NCBI RefSeq assembly: GCF_016428875.1
Contig: NZ_JAELTO010000044.1
Location: 1-33,195, forward strand
Source: Xylophilus sp. ASV27
GTDB taxonomy: Bacteria > Pseudomonadota > Gammaproteobacteria > Burkholderiales > Burkholderiaceae_C
DNA length: 33,195 bases
Reading direction: 5' to 3'
The notes beneath the pieces were generated by a model. That model worked only from the letters and a program-made list of their open reading frames with translations. It made no database searches and had not been told where the DNA came from. Positions within the stretch are counted from its first letter, which is position 1. Each line of letters starts with the position of its first letter. Both the position numbers and the translations under genes were made by a program. Below are positions 1 through 8,707 of this stretch, one piece after another.

Positions 1-291
1 CTCTCAGACCAGCTACAGATCGTCGGCTTGGTGAGCCTTTACCCCACCAACTACCTAATCTGCCATCGGCCGCTCCGTCCGCGCAAGGTCTTGCGATCCC
101 CTGCTTTCATCCGTAGATCGTATGCGGTATTAGCACAGCTTTCGCTGCGTTATCCCCCACGATCGGGCACGTTCCGATGTATTACTCACCCGTTCGCCAC
201 TCGTCAGCATCCGAAGACCTGTTACCGTTCGACTTGCATGTGTAAGGCATGCCGCCAGCGTTCAATCTGAGCCAGGATCAAACTCTACAGT
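1..291 (-). rRNA. rrs: 16S ribosomal RNA, 5' portion (partial)
   Basis: Read on the minus strand, this is the first ~290 nt of small-subunit rRNA. The universal bacterial 16S start region is visible as its complement at 267-286 (ctgagccaggatcaaactct), and the mature 5' end should lie near 291. The gene runs off the left edge of the window, so the rest of the rrn operon lies outside. The small open frame on the plus strand here is an artefact of rRNA sequence. Confidence 0.97.
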
Positions 292-523
292 TCGATCTTG
301 ATTTTTTCGCCTCTTGCGAGGCAACTCATAAAAAAGAAATTGAAGTGAACTTCACTTCCATTCTCATGAGCGTTTAAAAGTCTTGCGACTTTGTTCCGAA
401 GAACTTGGCAGTCACCTTCAAACGCCCACGCTTATCGGCTGTATGTTTTTAATGATCCTGAAAACTTGTCAAAACACTTGCGCGTTTTGCTTTGTTTTCT
501 TGTCTTCGCTACGATCAGCGAAG
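292..523 (-). other. rRNA leader with four small hairpins
   Basis: This is the non-coding leader between the promoter and 16S rRNA. Four inverted repeats can be read. 504-523 has CTTCGCT/AGCGAAG with a 6-nt loop, at the very start of the transcript. 378-391 has AAGTC/GACTT and 309-322 has GCCTC/GAGGC, both giving a GCAA tetraloop in the minus-strand RNA. 342-358 is a near-perfect 8-bp palindrome. Such stems are usual substrates for rRNA processing. I did not find a convincing match to the boxA antitermination sequence. Confidence 0.5.
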
Positions 524-529
524 CCTTGA

Positions 530-559
530 ATTCTAGCACGGTTTTTTAAGTACCGTCAA
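530..559 (-). promoter_or_regulatory. rRNA operon P1-type promoter
   Basis: On the minus strand a -35 hexamer TTGACG (559-554) and a -10 hexamer TAGAAT (535-530) are separated by 18 nt. The sequence upstream of the -35 (560-580) is A/T-rich with runs of A and T, as expected of an UP element. Transcription would begin near 522 and run into the 16S gene. The position about 230 nt upstream of mature 16S is typical of an rrn promoter. The start site itself is inferred. Confidence 0.7.
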
Positions 560-832
560 ACTTTTTTCTTATACTTTTGACTCGCTTCGATCAGCAGCGC
601 CTTGCAGCAGCACTTCTCGCTTCGCGTCGTTTTTAGTAGAGCCTCGAATTATATACCGCTTTTCGCAGAACCGCTAGATTCATCCCAAATTTCTTCAGAA
701 CCAACCAGCCGACAATTCAACTCCCCACCTACCCCGCCACCGCAAGACCTCTCAGAGGCCGCTCTCGGTAGTGAAGCCCTCGACTATAGCACGGGCCGTT
801 CGGCCTCATCAACACTTGCTGGAAAAAACTTC

Positions 833-1786
833 TCAGCTCCTGGTGAGGGCCGCTTCCAGCGCGTCGGCAAACATGGCGGCCACGTCGAAGCCCTTCTGTT
901 GCTGGATCTCCTGGAAGCAGGTGGGACTGGTGACATTGATCTCGGTGACGTGCTCGCCGATGACGTCCAGGCCGACCAGCAGCAGCCCACGGGCGAACAG
1001 GGCCGGGCCGAGTGCTTCTGCGATTTCGCGGTCTCTTGTGGCGAGGGGCCGGGCCTCGCCCTTGCCGCCGGCGGCAAGGTTGCCGCGCACTTCGCCGCCC
1101 TGGGGAATGCGGGCGAGGCAATACGGCGCGGGTTGGCCGCCGATGATCAGGATGCGCTTGTCGCCCTCGGCGATGGCCGGAAGGAATTTCTGGACCATGA
1201 CGGTTTGTGCGCCATCGCGGTTCAGGGTCTCGATGATGGAGCCGAGGTTCAGGCCGTCGTCCTTGACGCGGAAGATGCCCATGCCGCCCATGCCGTCGAG
1301 CGGCTTGAGGATGATGTCGCGGTGCTCGGCATGGAAGGCGCGGATGGCCTCGGCGCTGCGGCTCACCAGCGTGGGGCCGATGAACTGCGGGCACTCCATG
1401 ATGGCGAGCTTCTCGGGGTGGTCGCGCAGCGCGCGCGGCTTGTTGAAGACGCGCGCGCCTTCGCGTTCGGCCTGCTCCAGCAGGTGGGTGGCGTAGAAGT
1501 ATTCGGAGTCGAAGGGCGGGTCCTTGCGCATGAGGACGGCGCCGAAGTCCTTCAGCGCCTGGGGCTGCGCCACGGCTTCGGCGCTGAACCACTGCACCGG
1601 ATCGCCGGTGAGCCGCACCGTCCGTACCGCCGCCGTCACGAGGCCCCCGCTGCGCCAGACGAGGTCCTGCGGCCCGCAGACGGCCAGGGTGTGGCCGCGC
1701 CGCTGCAGCTCGCGCATCATCGCGAACGTGGTGTCCTTGTAGATCTTGAAGGATTCGGGCGGGTCGGCGATGAAGAGGATGTGCAT
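833..1786 (-). CDS. gshB: glutathione synthetase
   Basis: This 317-residue protein catalyses the second step of glutathione synthesis, the ATP-dependent joining of gamma-glutamylcysteine and glycine in the cytosol. The N-terminus MHILFIADPPESFKIYKDTT and the internal segment ILKPLDGMGGMGIFRVK are characteristic of bacterial GshB with an ATP-grasp fold, and the C-terminal DVIGEHVTEINVTSPTCFQE supplies the metal/nucleotide-binding end of that fold. Length matches the family (about 315). The start at 1786 fits the family N-terminus, although no strong ribosome-binding site precedes it. It lies 29 bp downstream of the BenE-type gene, on the same strand as gshA 3.4 kb away, so the pathway is complete within this block. 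Confidence 0.97.
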   Translation of the reverse strand: MHILFIADPPESFKIYKDTTFAMMRELQRRGHTLAVCGPQDLVWRSGGLVTAAVRTVRLTGDPVQWFSAEAVAQPQALKDFGAVLMRKDPPFDSEYFYATHLLEQAEREGARVFNKPRALRDHPEKLAIMECPQFIGPTLVSRSAEAIRAFHAEHRDIILKPLDGMGGMGIFRVKDDGLNLGSIIETLNRDGAQTVMVQKFLPAIAEGDKRILIIGGQPAPYCLARIPQGGEVRGNLAAGGKGEARPLATRDREIAEALGPALFARGLLLVGLDVIGEHVTEINVTSPTCFQEIQQQKGFDVAAMFADALEAALTRS

Positions 1787-1815
1787 GGCGGCGAATCAAG
1801 GAGGAGGGCCTGCGC

Positions 1816-2991
1816 TCAAACGGCCGGCCGGGCCCGGTATTGTTGTACGAGCAGCGCCAGGACGCCGGCGACCACGCCCCAAAAGGCCGAGCCGATGCCG
1901 GCTATTGCGACGCCGCTGAGCGTGACCAGGAACGTGATGATCGCGGCTTCGCGGTAGCGCTCGTCGTGCAGGGCCGATTGCAGGCCGGCAGCAATGGTGC
2001 CCAGCAGCGCCAGTCCGGCGATGGCGGCGACCAGTTCCGCCGGGAAGGCGGTGAGCAGTCCGGCCACGGCGCCGCCGAAGATGCCCAGGGCGATGTAGAA
2101 GAGGCCGCAGCAGACGGCGGCGGTGTAGCGGCGCTCCGGGTCGGGGTGCGCCTCGCGGCCCATGCAGATGGCGGCGGTGATGGCGCTCAGGTTCAGGGCG
2201 AAGGCGCCAAATGGCGCCAGTACCAGGGTGGCGAGCCCGGTGATGGTGATGGTGCGCGAGATGGGCAGGCTGTAGCCCGCTGCGCGGATGGCCGCGACGC
2301 CGGGCAGGTTCTGCGAGGCCATGGTGACCACGAACAGGGGCAGCGCCAGGCTCACGACCGCCTGCCAGCCGAAGACGGGCGCGATGAAGACCGGCCGCGC
2401 CAGGGCGAAGTGCAGGCCCGACAGCGCGATCTGGCCGCGCGCGGCCGCGAACGCCACGGCCGCCAGCAAGGTGAGCGGCACCGCGTAGCGCGGCAGGAAG
2501 CGCCGGCCCAGCAGGTAGGTCAGCAGCATCACCAGCACCAGCGGCAGCGCGGTCTGGGCCGCGGTGAAGGCCTGCAGTCCGAAGCGGGCCAGCACGCCGG
2601 CCAGCAGCGCCGAGGCCAGCGTCATGGGAATGCGGTTCATGACCCGCTCGAACCAGCCGGTGGCGCCCGCCAGCGTGATGAGGGCGGCGCACGCCATGAA
2701 GGCGCCGACCGCCTCGCCCAGGCTGAAGCCCACGCCCGCGGTGGCCAGCACCGCCGCGCCGGGCGTGCTCCAGGCCACCATCACCGGCTTGCGCCACCAC
2801 AGCGAAGGCAGGGCCGAGCACAGGCCCATGCCCAGGCCGAGCGCCCAGACCCAGGAGGCGATCACCTCCGGGCCTGCGCCGAACGCGCGCGCCGCCTGGA
2901 ACACGATCGCCACCGAGCTGGTGAACCCCACGAGCACCGCGACGAAGCCGGCGGATACCGCCGGCACACTCAGATCCTTGAAAAACCGCAT
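1816..2991 (-). CDS. benE: BenE-family benzoate/proton symporter-like membrane protein
   Basis: This is a hydrophobic protein of about 391 residues with roughly 11-12 predicted membrane segments. It belongs to the BenE family, whose founding member imports benzoate with protons. Family-like stretches include WSTPGAAVLATAGVGFSLGE in the first third and FVVTMASQNLPGVAAIRAAG in the middle. I chose the ATG at 2991 (MRFFKDLSV) rather than the in-frame ATG at 3012, because the seven codons between them contain the purine-rich CAGGAGGAAGG, which serves as ribosome-binding site. No aromatic-degradation genes lie nearby, so benzoate as substrate is only a family-level guess. It sits between kup and gshB on the same strand. 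Confidence 0.85.
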   Translation of the reverse strand: MRFFKDLSVPAVSAGFVAVLVGFTSSVAIVFQAARAFGAGPEVIASWVWALGLGMGLCSALPSLWWRKPVMVAWSTPGAAVLATAGVGFSLGEAVGAFMACAALITLAGATGWFERVMNRIPMTLASALLAGVLARFGLQAFTAAQTALPLVLVMLLTYLLGRRFLPRYAVPLTLLAAVAFAAARGQIALSGLHFALARPVFIAPVFGWQAVVSLALPLFVVTMASQNLPGVAAIRAAGYSLPISRTITITGLATLVLAPFGAFALNLSAITAAICMGREAHPDPERRYTAAVCCGLFYIALGIFGGAVAGLLTAFPAELVAAIAGLALLGTIAAGLQSALHDERYREAAIITFLVTLSGVAIAGIGSAFWGVVAGVLALLVQQYRARPAV

Positions 2992-3058
2992 GGCGCTTCC
3001 TTCCTCCTGCACGAGCCGCGATTGTGCGGGGCGGCGCCCGGCCGGTGAAATATTGAAG

Positions 3059-3114
3059 AAAAGTGCTTGTAGCCCAGGTTTTATATGGGCTACAAGCTAT
3101 CTATTTGATAGCAA
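3059..3114 (-). repeat. Dispersed double-hairpin repeat, copy 1
   Basis: On the minus strand the element reads GCTATC-N6-GATAGC (first stem), then GTAGCCCA...TGGGCTAC (second stem), then a short spacer and TTTT. It starts immediately after the kup stop codon (3115-3117), so it forms the whole 3' end of that gene and could act as a terminator or mRNA 3' stabiliser. Similar copies lie at 12682, 23670, 30642 and 32998. Confidence 0.85.
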
Positions 3115-4986
3115 TCAGATTTCGATCTTCGATCCCAGCTCGACCACCGCGTTGTTGGGCAGGTGCAGGAAGTCGGCGACACCGCTGGCGTTGCGGTGCA
3201 TCTGGGCAAACAGCTTCTCGCGCCATGGCGCCATGCCGCGGCCCATGGTGGGAATGACCGTGTCGCGCGAGAGGAAGTAGCTGACGATCATCGGATCCAT
3301 GTCGCAGCCGCGTCCGCGCAACTGCGCCAGCGCCTGCGGCAGGTCCGGGTCGTTCTTGAAGCCGTAGTGCACCACCACCTGCCAGCAATCGTGGCCGAGC
3401 GGCTCGACCTCGAGGCGGCGGTCCAGGCCGATCCAGGGCTTCTCGTGGTTGCGCACCGTGACGAACAGGTTCTGCGCGTGCAGCACCTTGTTGTGCTTGA
3501 GGTTGTGCAGCAGCGCATTGGGCACGGCACCGCGCTCGGCGGTGAGGAACACCGCCGTGCCGTCGACGCGGGTGGGCGGGCTGACGAAGACCGCATCGAG
3601 GAAGCCGGGCAGGTCGATGGCGTCGGCGCGCATCTTCTCGTTGAGCAGTTCACGGCCGCGCTTCCAGGTCATCATCAGCGTGAACACGCCGCCGCCGATC
3701 AGCAGCGGGAACCAGCCGCCGGCGAACAGCTTGAGCAGGTTGGAGCTGAAGAAGGCGAAGTCGATGACGAAGAACGCCCCGGTGGCGGCGATGCACAGCG
3801 GCAGCGGGTACCTCCAGCCGTAGCGGATCACGAAGAAGGTGAGGATGGTGGTGATCAGCATGTCCAGCGTCACGGCGATGCCGTAGGCCGCGGCCAGGTT
3901 GCTGGAGGAGCGGAACGTCACGACCGCCAGCACGATGGCCACGAACAGCCCCCAGTTGACGAAGGGGATGTAGATCTGCCCGGCCTCGCGCACGCTGGTG
4001 TGCTGGATGTTCAGGCGCGGCAGGTAGCCCAGCTGTATCACCTGCTTGGTGATGCTGAAGGCGCCCGAGATCAGCGCCTGCGAAGCGATCACCGTGGCCA
4101 TGGTCGCCAGCAGCACCAGCGGGATCAGCGCCCATTCCGGCGCCATGCGGAAGAACGGGTTCTGCACCGCGGCCGGGTCGGCCAGCAGCAGCGCGCCCTG
4201 GCCGAAGTAGTTGAGCGTGAGCGCAGGCATCACCACGCTGAACCAGGCCAGGCGGATCGGGCGCTTGCCGAAGTGGCCCAGGTCGGCATAGAGCGCCTCG
4301 GCGCCGGTCACGCACAGCACCATCGCGCCCAGGATGATGAAGGTGATCAGCGGCTCGTGCCAGATGAAGAGCAGCGCGTAGTAGGGGCTGAGCGCCTTCA
4401 GGATCTCGGGATGGCCGGCGATGTGCATCACGCCCAGGACCGCGATCACGATGAACCAGAGGAGGGTGATCGGCCCGAAGAACCTGCCGATGCCGCCGGT
4501 GCCGCGCTTCTGCACCACGAACAGCAGGAACAGCACCACCAGCGTCAGCGGGATCACGTAGTGGCGGAATTCCGGCGACACCACCTCCAGGCCCTCCACT
4601 GCCGACAGCACCGAGATGGCCGGCGTGATGACGCCGTCGCCATAGAACAGCGAGGTGCCGAAGATGCCCACCACCAGCAGCACCTGGCGCAGGCGCGGCT
4701 TGTCCTTCACGGCCTGCGAGGCCAGGGCCAGCATGGCCACCAGGCCGCCTTCGCCGTTGTTGTCGGCCCGCAGCACCAGCACCACGTACTTGAGCGAGAC
4801 GATGATGACCAGCGTCCAGAAGAACATCGACAGCACGCCGTAGATGTTGTCCTGGGTGAACGGCACGTGCCCGGTGTGGAACACCTCCTTGACGGCATAC
4901 AGCACGCTGGTGCCGATGTCGCCGTAGACGACGCCGATGGCGCCCAGGGTCAGTGCCGGCAGGGACGATTTGGAAGATGCGGACAC
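3115..4986 (-). CDS. kup: Kup-type potassium uptake protein
   Basis: A low-affinity K+/H+ symporter of the inner membrane (KUP/HAK/KT family). From the GTG at 4986 the protein has 623 residues, nearly identical to the usual ~622. The N-terminus carries [20 protein letters not shown], the family hallmark, followed by about twelve hydrophobic segments and a cytoplasmic C-terminal domain ending [20 protein letters not shown]. An upstream ATG at 5160 would add 58 proline/arginine-rich residues without family similarity. I therefore prefer GTG at 4986, which places [18 protein letters not shown] at the start, although no clear ribosome-binding site precedes it. The gene is followed directly by a dispersed repeat and preceded by gshA on the same strand. 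Confidence 0.95.
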   Translation of the reverse strand: MSASSKSSLPALTLGAIGVVYGDIGTSVLYAVKEVFHTGHVPFTQDNIYGVLSMFFWTLVIIVSLKYVVLVLRADNNGEGGLVAMLALASQAVKDKPRLRQVLLVVGIFGTSLFYGDGVITPAISVLSAVEGLEVVSPEFRHYVIPLTLVVLFLLFVVQKRGTGGIGRFFGPITLLWFIVIAVLGVMHIAGHPEILKALSPYYALLFIWHEPLITFIILGAMVLCVTGAEALYADLGHFGKRPIRLAWFSVVMPALTLNYFGQGALLLADPAAVQNPFFRMAPEWALIPLVLLATMATVIASQALISGAFSITKQVIQLGYLPRLNIQHTSVREAGQIYIPFVNWGLFVAIVLAVVTFRSSSNLAAAYGIAVTLDMLITTILTFFVIRYGWRYPLPLCIAATGAFFVIDFAFFSSNLLKLFAGGWFPLLIGGGVFTLMMTWKRGRELLNEKMRADAIDLPGFLDAVFVSPPTRVDGTAVFLTAERGAVPNALLHNLKHNKVLHAQNLFVTVRNHEKPWIGLDRRLEVEPLGHDCWQVVVHYGFKNDPDLPQALAQLRGRGCDMDPMIVSYFLSRDTVIPTMGRGMAPWREKLFAQMHRNASGVADFLHLPNNAVVELGSKIEI

Positions 4987-5157
4987 GAGGCGCTGGTTCG
5001 GCGGCCGCCCGGGCGTGGCGACGGGCCGAAGACGGTGCCGCGTCGACGGAGCAGGCCGTCCTGGTTGCTGGGGGACCGCCATTGTGCCCGGGGGCAGGGC
5101 CGGCGCGCAGGGCGGCGCGCTGCCGGGTTGTTGCGGCGCAACGATTCCAGGGCGTGC

Positions 5158-5190
5158 CATCCTTCATTTCGCGGGGGCGAATGAAGGATG
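5158..5190 (-). terminator. Inverted repeat downstream of gshA
   Basis: A long stem (CATCCTTCAT paired with ATGAAGGATG, extended by GCG/CGC with one bulge, short G-rich loop) lies 6 nt after the gshA stop codon. There is no strong T tract, so it may be a weak terminator or an mRNA-stabilising hairpin separating gshA from kup. Function is inferred from position. Confidence 0.55.
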
Positions 5191-5196
5191 ACAGCC

Positions 5197-6492
5197 CTAG
5201 TCGTAGACCTCCGCCTCGGGATCGGTCGCCTCGAGCTCGTAGCTCGCCGCCAGCATCGCCAGCCGGCCGATCACGCCATACATGTAGAAGCGGTTGGGCG
5301 CATCGGCCGCCGACTTGCCCCCGGGCTGCAGCAGATGGGCGCTGTCGTCGAACGCCAGCGGCTCGAAGCTGGCCCCGGGGGCGTTGAGGTTCTCGTCCAC
5401 GCCGCGCTCGCCATGGACCCGGTAGAAGCCGCCGACCACGTAGCGGTCCATCGTGTAGACCACCGGCTCGGCCACGCTCTGGCCGATGCGCTCGTTGGTC
5501 AGCACGCCTTCCTGGATGATCACGTCGCGGACCGCCTGGCCGTCCTTGATGACGCCCATCTTGTTGCGGGACTTGCGGCTCAGCGCCTCCAGGTCCTTGG
5601 CGTCGCGCACGGTCATGATGCCCATGCCGTAGGTGCCGTTGTCGGCCTTGACGACGGCGAACGGCTTCTCGTTGATGCCGTACTCCTTGTACTTGCGCTT
5701 GATCCGGGCCAGCAGCGCATCGACGCTGCCGGTGAGGCAGTCCATGCCCGCGCCGTTGGAGAAATCCACCTGGCCGCACTTGCCGAACATCGGGTTGATC
5801 AGCCACGGATCGATGCCCAGCAGCTTGCCGAAGCGCTTGGACACCTCCTCGTAGCTCTGGAAGTGATTGCTCTTGCGGCGCACCGACCAGCCCGCGTGCA
5901 GCGGCGGCAGCAGGTACTGCTCGTGCAGGTCTTCCAGGATGCCGGGGGCGCCGGCCGACAGGTCGTTGTTCAGCAGGATGGTGCAGGGATCGAAGTTCTT
6001 CAGCCCCAGCCGGCGCTGCGAGCGGATCACCGGCTCGAGCGTGACGCGGTCGCCGTTGGGCAGGTCCACCGCGGTAGGCTCCTTGATCTCCGGATTGATC
6101 GAGCCCACCCGCACGTTGAGCCCGGCCATGTGGAAGATGCGCACCAGTTGCGCCAGGTTCTGCAGGTAGAACATGTTGCGCGTGTGGTTCTCGGGGATCA
6201 CCAGCAGGTTGCGCGCCTCGGGGCAGATCTTCTCGATCGCGGCCATGGCCGCCTGCACCGCCAGCGGCAGCATCTGCGGCGTCAGGTTGTTCCAGCCGCC
6301 CGGGAACAGGTTGGTGTCCACCGGCGCGAGCTTGAAGCCGGCATTGCGGATATCGACCGAGCTGTAGAACGGCGGCGTGTGCTCCATCCATTCGAGGCGG
6401 AACCAGCGCTCGATGGCCGGCATGGAGTCGAGGACGCGTTGCTCGAGTTCATTAATCGGCCCGGTGAGCGCCGTGATGAGATGCGGAACCAT
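5197..6492 (-). CDS. gshA: glutamate-cysteine ligase, proteobacterial ATP-grasp type
   Basis: First enzyme of glutathione synthesis, joining glutamate and cysteine with ATP. The 431-residue protein is not the E. coli-type GshA but the distinct family found in beta- and some other proteobacteria (glutamate-cysteine ligase type 3). Recognisable parts are FKLAPVDTNLFPGGWNNLTP near residues 50-75, VIPENHTRN near 135, and the ATP-grasp-like PFAVVKADNGTYGMGIMTV near 285. The C-terminal RYVVGGFYRVHGERGVDENL belongs to the same fold. Length is typical. It heads the minus-strand block gshA-kup-benE-gshB, and its start is divergent from the metalloprotease gene, with 85 bp between them. Confidence 0.93.
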   Translation of the reverse strand: MVPHLITALTGPINELEQRVLDSMPAIERWFRLEWMEHTPPFYSSVDIRNAGFKLAPVDTNLFPGGWNNLTPQMLPLAVQAAMAAIEKICPEARNLLVIPENHTRNMFYLQNLAQLVRIFHMAGLNVRVGSINPEIKEPTAVDLPNGDRVTLEPVIRSQRRLGLKNFDPCTILLNNDLSAGAPGILEDLHEQYLLPPLHAGWSVRRKSNHFQSYEEVSKRFGKLLGIDPWLINPMFGKCGQVDFSNGAGMDCLTGSVDALLARIKRKYKEYGINEKPFAVVKADNGTYGMGIMTVRDAKDLEALSRKSRNKMGVIKDGQAVRDVIIQEGVLTNERIGQSVAEPVVYTMDRYVVGGFYRVHGERGVDENLNAPGASFEPLAFDDSAHLLQPGGKSAADAPNRFYMYGVIGRLAMLAASYELEATDPEAEVYD

Positions 6493-6577
6493 GCGGGACG
6501 TTCGGGGTGAGTGTCAGTATTGTCAGCGTAGCACGGGCGCCGTTAGTATCAGTCGGATACAAGTCGGAGGGAAAGAT

Positions 6578-8665
6578 ATGCGGACACCGAGACTTTTCTC
6601 AAGAGATGGCCGTGCACGCTGGGCGCTGATGCTGAGCGCCGCATGGGTGGCGGGCTGCGGGGGCAGCGGGGGCAGCAGGGAAGAGCCCGGCATTGTCGGC
6701 GCCGCAAAGACCAGCGCTGCCGCTGCGGCGGCGGCGCCGCTGGCAGCCCCACTCGCCTACACCGAACTGCCTGCCAAAGCGCTGGGCACAGGGCAGACGC
6801 AGGACCGGCGGCGCTACGGCATGCGTCTCGATGCCGCGGCGTTCGCGGCATTGCGGGAGGGCAGCCTGTTCGAGCTCACGCTGCCGGACGCCGGGCGGAT
6901 CGTGGTCCGCGTGCAGTCGCGCGAGGAGCTGATCGGGCGCATCGTGGTGCTGACCGGCATCGTCGATGGCCGCACGGATTCGCTGGTGCGCCTGAGCGCC
7001 AGCGGTGACGCCGTCAGCGGATCGGTGACCCTGGGGTCGCAACAGTGGCAGATCCGCAGCACGCAAGAGGGCACGACGATCCAGAACGAGGAGGCTGCGG
7101 GCATCACCACGCTGCCGCCGCACCCGCCGGAGAAGCCATCGCCTCCCTACAAGAGCAGGATGCTGGGCGATACCGATGCGGCGCTGGGCGGCTCGCTGAA
7201 GTCTTACGCCACGGCCAGCGACCAAGCGCTCGCCACTCTCGACATGATGATCGTGGGAGACCTCAGCTACCAGGCGCTGATGGGCAGCGCGGCGAACGAA
7301 CTAGCCGACGTCGGCGGCCTGGTCTCGGCGGCGAATACCGCGCTGGCCAACAGCGGCGCCTATGTGAGGATCCGGCTGGTGGGCTATCAACGCTCCAGCC
7401 AGGACCTCGCCAATTTCAGCCACGACACCATCCTCGACCAACTCCTCGACGGTTCGGGCGCGTTCGCCACGGCATGGCCCGCGCAGCGCGCGCTCGGCGC
7501 CGATATCACGGTGGCGGTCACGGCCTTGAGCGCGAGCAAGGGCAGCACCTGCGGCCTGGCACCGGTCGGCCAATTCAATTCCGGCCGGTACACCCTCGCC
7601 GGCCCCACCTCGATCACCCTTTCGCGCGGGGTGCGCGCGCAGGACCGGGCCACCTGCTCGGACCTGACCCTGGCGCACGAGACCGGGCACATTATGGGTT
7701 CGGCGCATGACCGCGCCAATTCGTCGTCACCGGGCGCCTACAGCTACAGCTATGGCTACGGCATCCCCGGCGTGTTTGGCGACATCATGAGCTACCTCAG
7801 CCCGCGGCTGCCGTACTTTTCGAATCCCAGCCTGCGCGCCTGCGCCGGGCAGGCCTGCGGCACGCCGACCGATGACGCAGTGCGCACCTTCAACAGCACC
7901 TCACCGTACGTCGCCAACCTGATCGATCCCGACAGCCGTCTGAGCGGCTGGTATTGGGATCCGGCGGCCAGCGGCACGGGATGGGCCGTCGAGATCGCTA
8001 ATGGGCGCGGCTTTGTCGCCGCCTTTGTGTACCGCGATGACGGGCAGCCCACCTGGGTGGTCGGCAACGGCGCGCCTTGCACGTCGGCACCCGCCTCCTG
8101 GTGCGTGGGCTTCGACGAATATGCAGGCGGCCAGACCCTGACCGGCGCCTACAAGCCCTCACGCAATGTCCGCCGGGTGCAGGACGCGGTGCTCAGCTTC
8201 GGCTCGGGCGACCGGCCGACGCTGGACGTGCAGATCGGCGGCACGGTACGCCACCTGCAGCGCTTCGAATTCAATGCCGGCGGCCTGGACGCCAAACCGA
8301 GCTACCCGGGAAATGCGATCCCCGGCTGGTACTGGAATCCGAACGGCAGCGGGACCGGCATCTTCGTCGAGCGGCAGAAGGACGTCATCTTCGCCGCCTA
8401 CTTCTATTACCGCGCGGACGGCACCCCCACATGGAGCACGGTCGCGGGACGCAACTGGGCACAGAGCGGCAACAGCTACCAAACCGCCCTGCTGTCGTTC
8501 TCCACCTATGCCGCAGGCCAGACCCTCACCGGGCCATTCCGGGCGTCGGTCACGGTCAATTCGCAAGAGGCCAGCACCTACATGGGTGTGGACAACGGCT
8601 ACTTCTACGTTACCAATCCCGGCGGCTCGCGCGTCGAAAGCAACTGGACGAAGTTCAGTTTCTAG
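6578..8665 (+). CDS. Secreted zinc metalloprotease lipoprotein with two C-terminal tandem repeats
   Basis: I start this 695-residue protein at 6578, where ATG is preceded by GGAGG at 6566-6570; the frame is open further upstream but that part has no signal. A lipoprotein signal ends in VAGC (Cys27), followed by a Gly/Ser/Ala linker. Residues ~80-150 resemble the propeptide-like domain of secreted metalloproteases. The catalytic zinc motif HETGHIMGSAHD lies at 367-378 (HExxHxxxxxHD, reprolysin/metzincin type), with a candidate Met-turn DIMSY at Met404. The C-terminus has two copies of a ~90-residue unit starting GWYWDP (Trp458) and GWYWNP (Trp584), each containing SGTG, a DG(Q/T)PTW motif and AGQTLTG. 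It probably acts outside the cell. The downstream end was hit by an IS exactly at the stop codon, leaving the product intact. Confidence 0.85.
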   Translation: MRTPRLFSRDGRARWALMLSAAWVAGCGGSGGSREEPGIVGAAKTSAAAAAAAPLAAPLAYTELPAKALGTGQTQDRRRYGMRLDAAAFAALREGSLFELTLPDAGRIVVRVQSREELIGRIVVLTGIVDGRTDSLVRLSASGDAVSGSVTLGSQQWQIRSTQEGTTIQNEEAAGITTLPPHPPEKPSPPYKSRMLGDTDAALGGSLKSYATASDQALATLDMMIVGDLSYQALMGSAANELADVGGLVSAANTALANSGAYVRIRLVGYQRSSQDLANFSHDTILDQLLDGSGAFATAWPAQRALGADITVAVTALSASKGSTCGLAPVGQFNSGRYTLAGPTSITLSRGVRAQDRATCSDLTLAHETGHIMGSAHDRANSSSPGAYSYSYGYGIPGVFGDIMSYLSPRLPYFSNPSLRACAGQACGTPTDDAVRTFNSTSPYVANLIDPDSRLSGWYWDPAASGTGWAVEIANGRGFVAAFVYRDDGQPTWVVGNGAPCTSAPASWCVGFDEYAGGQTLTGAYKPSRNVRRVQDAVLSFGSGDRPTLDVQIGGTVRHLQRFEFNAGGLDAKPSYPGNAIPGWYWNPNGSGTGIFVERQKDVIFAAYFYYRADGTPTWSTVAGRNWAQSGNSYQTALLSFSTYAAGQTLTGPFRASVTVNSQEASTYMGVDNGYFYVTNPGGSRVESNWTKFSF

Positions 8666-8682
8666 AGCGTATTATCAACTTG
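8665..8682 (+). repeat. IS left terminal inverted repeat
   Basis: This is the 18-bp left end of the IS5-family element. It overlaps a 15-nt palindrome TTATCAACTTGATAA at 8672-8686, which could be a transposase or promoter recognition site. Confidence 0.85.
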
Positions 8683-8707
8683 ATAACGCCTGGAGTAGAT
8701 TCGCCGC

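Noticed and set aside
28-270. Small open frame at the left edge
   Set aside because: Lies within 16S rRNA on the other strand.
466-471. Second TTGACA in the rRNA leader, as a P2 promoter
   Set aside because: At 17 nt spacing only AAAACA follows; no convincing -10, so not called.
3163-5184. Long plus-strand frame opposite kup
   Set aside because: Same cause: low-complexity translation, antisense to a clear Kup protein.
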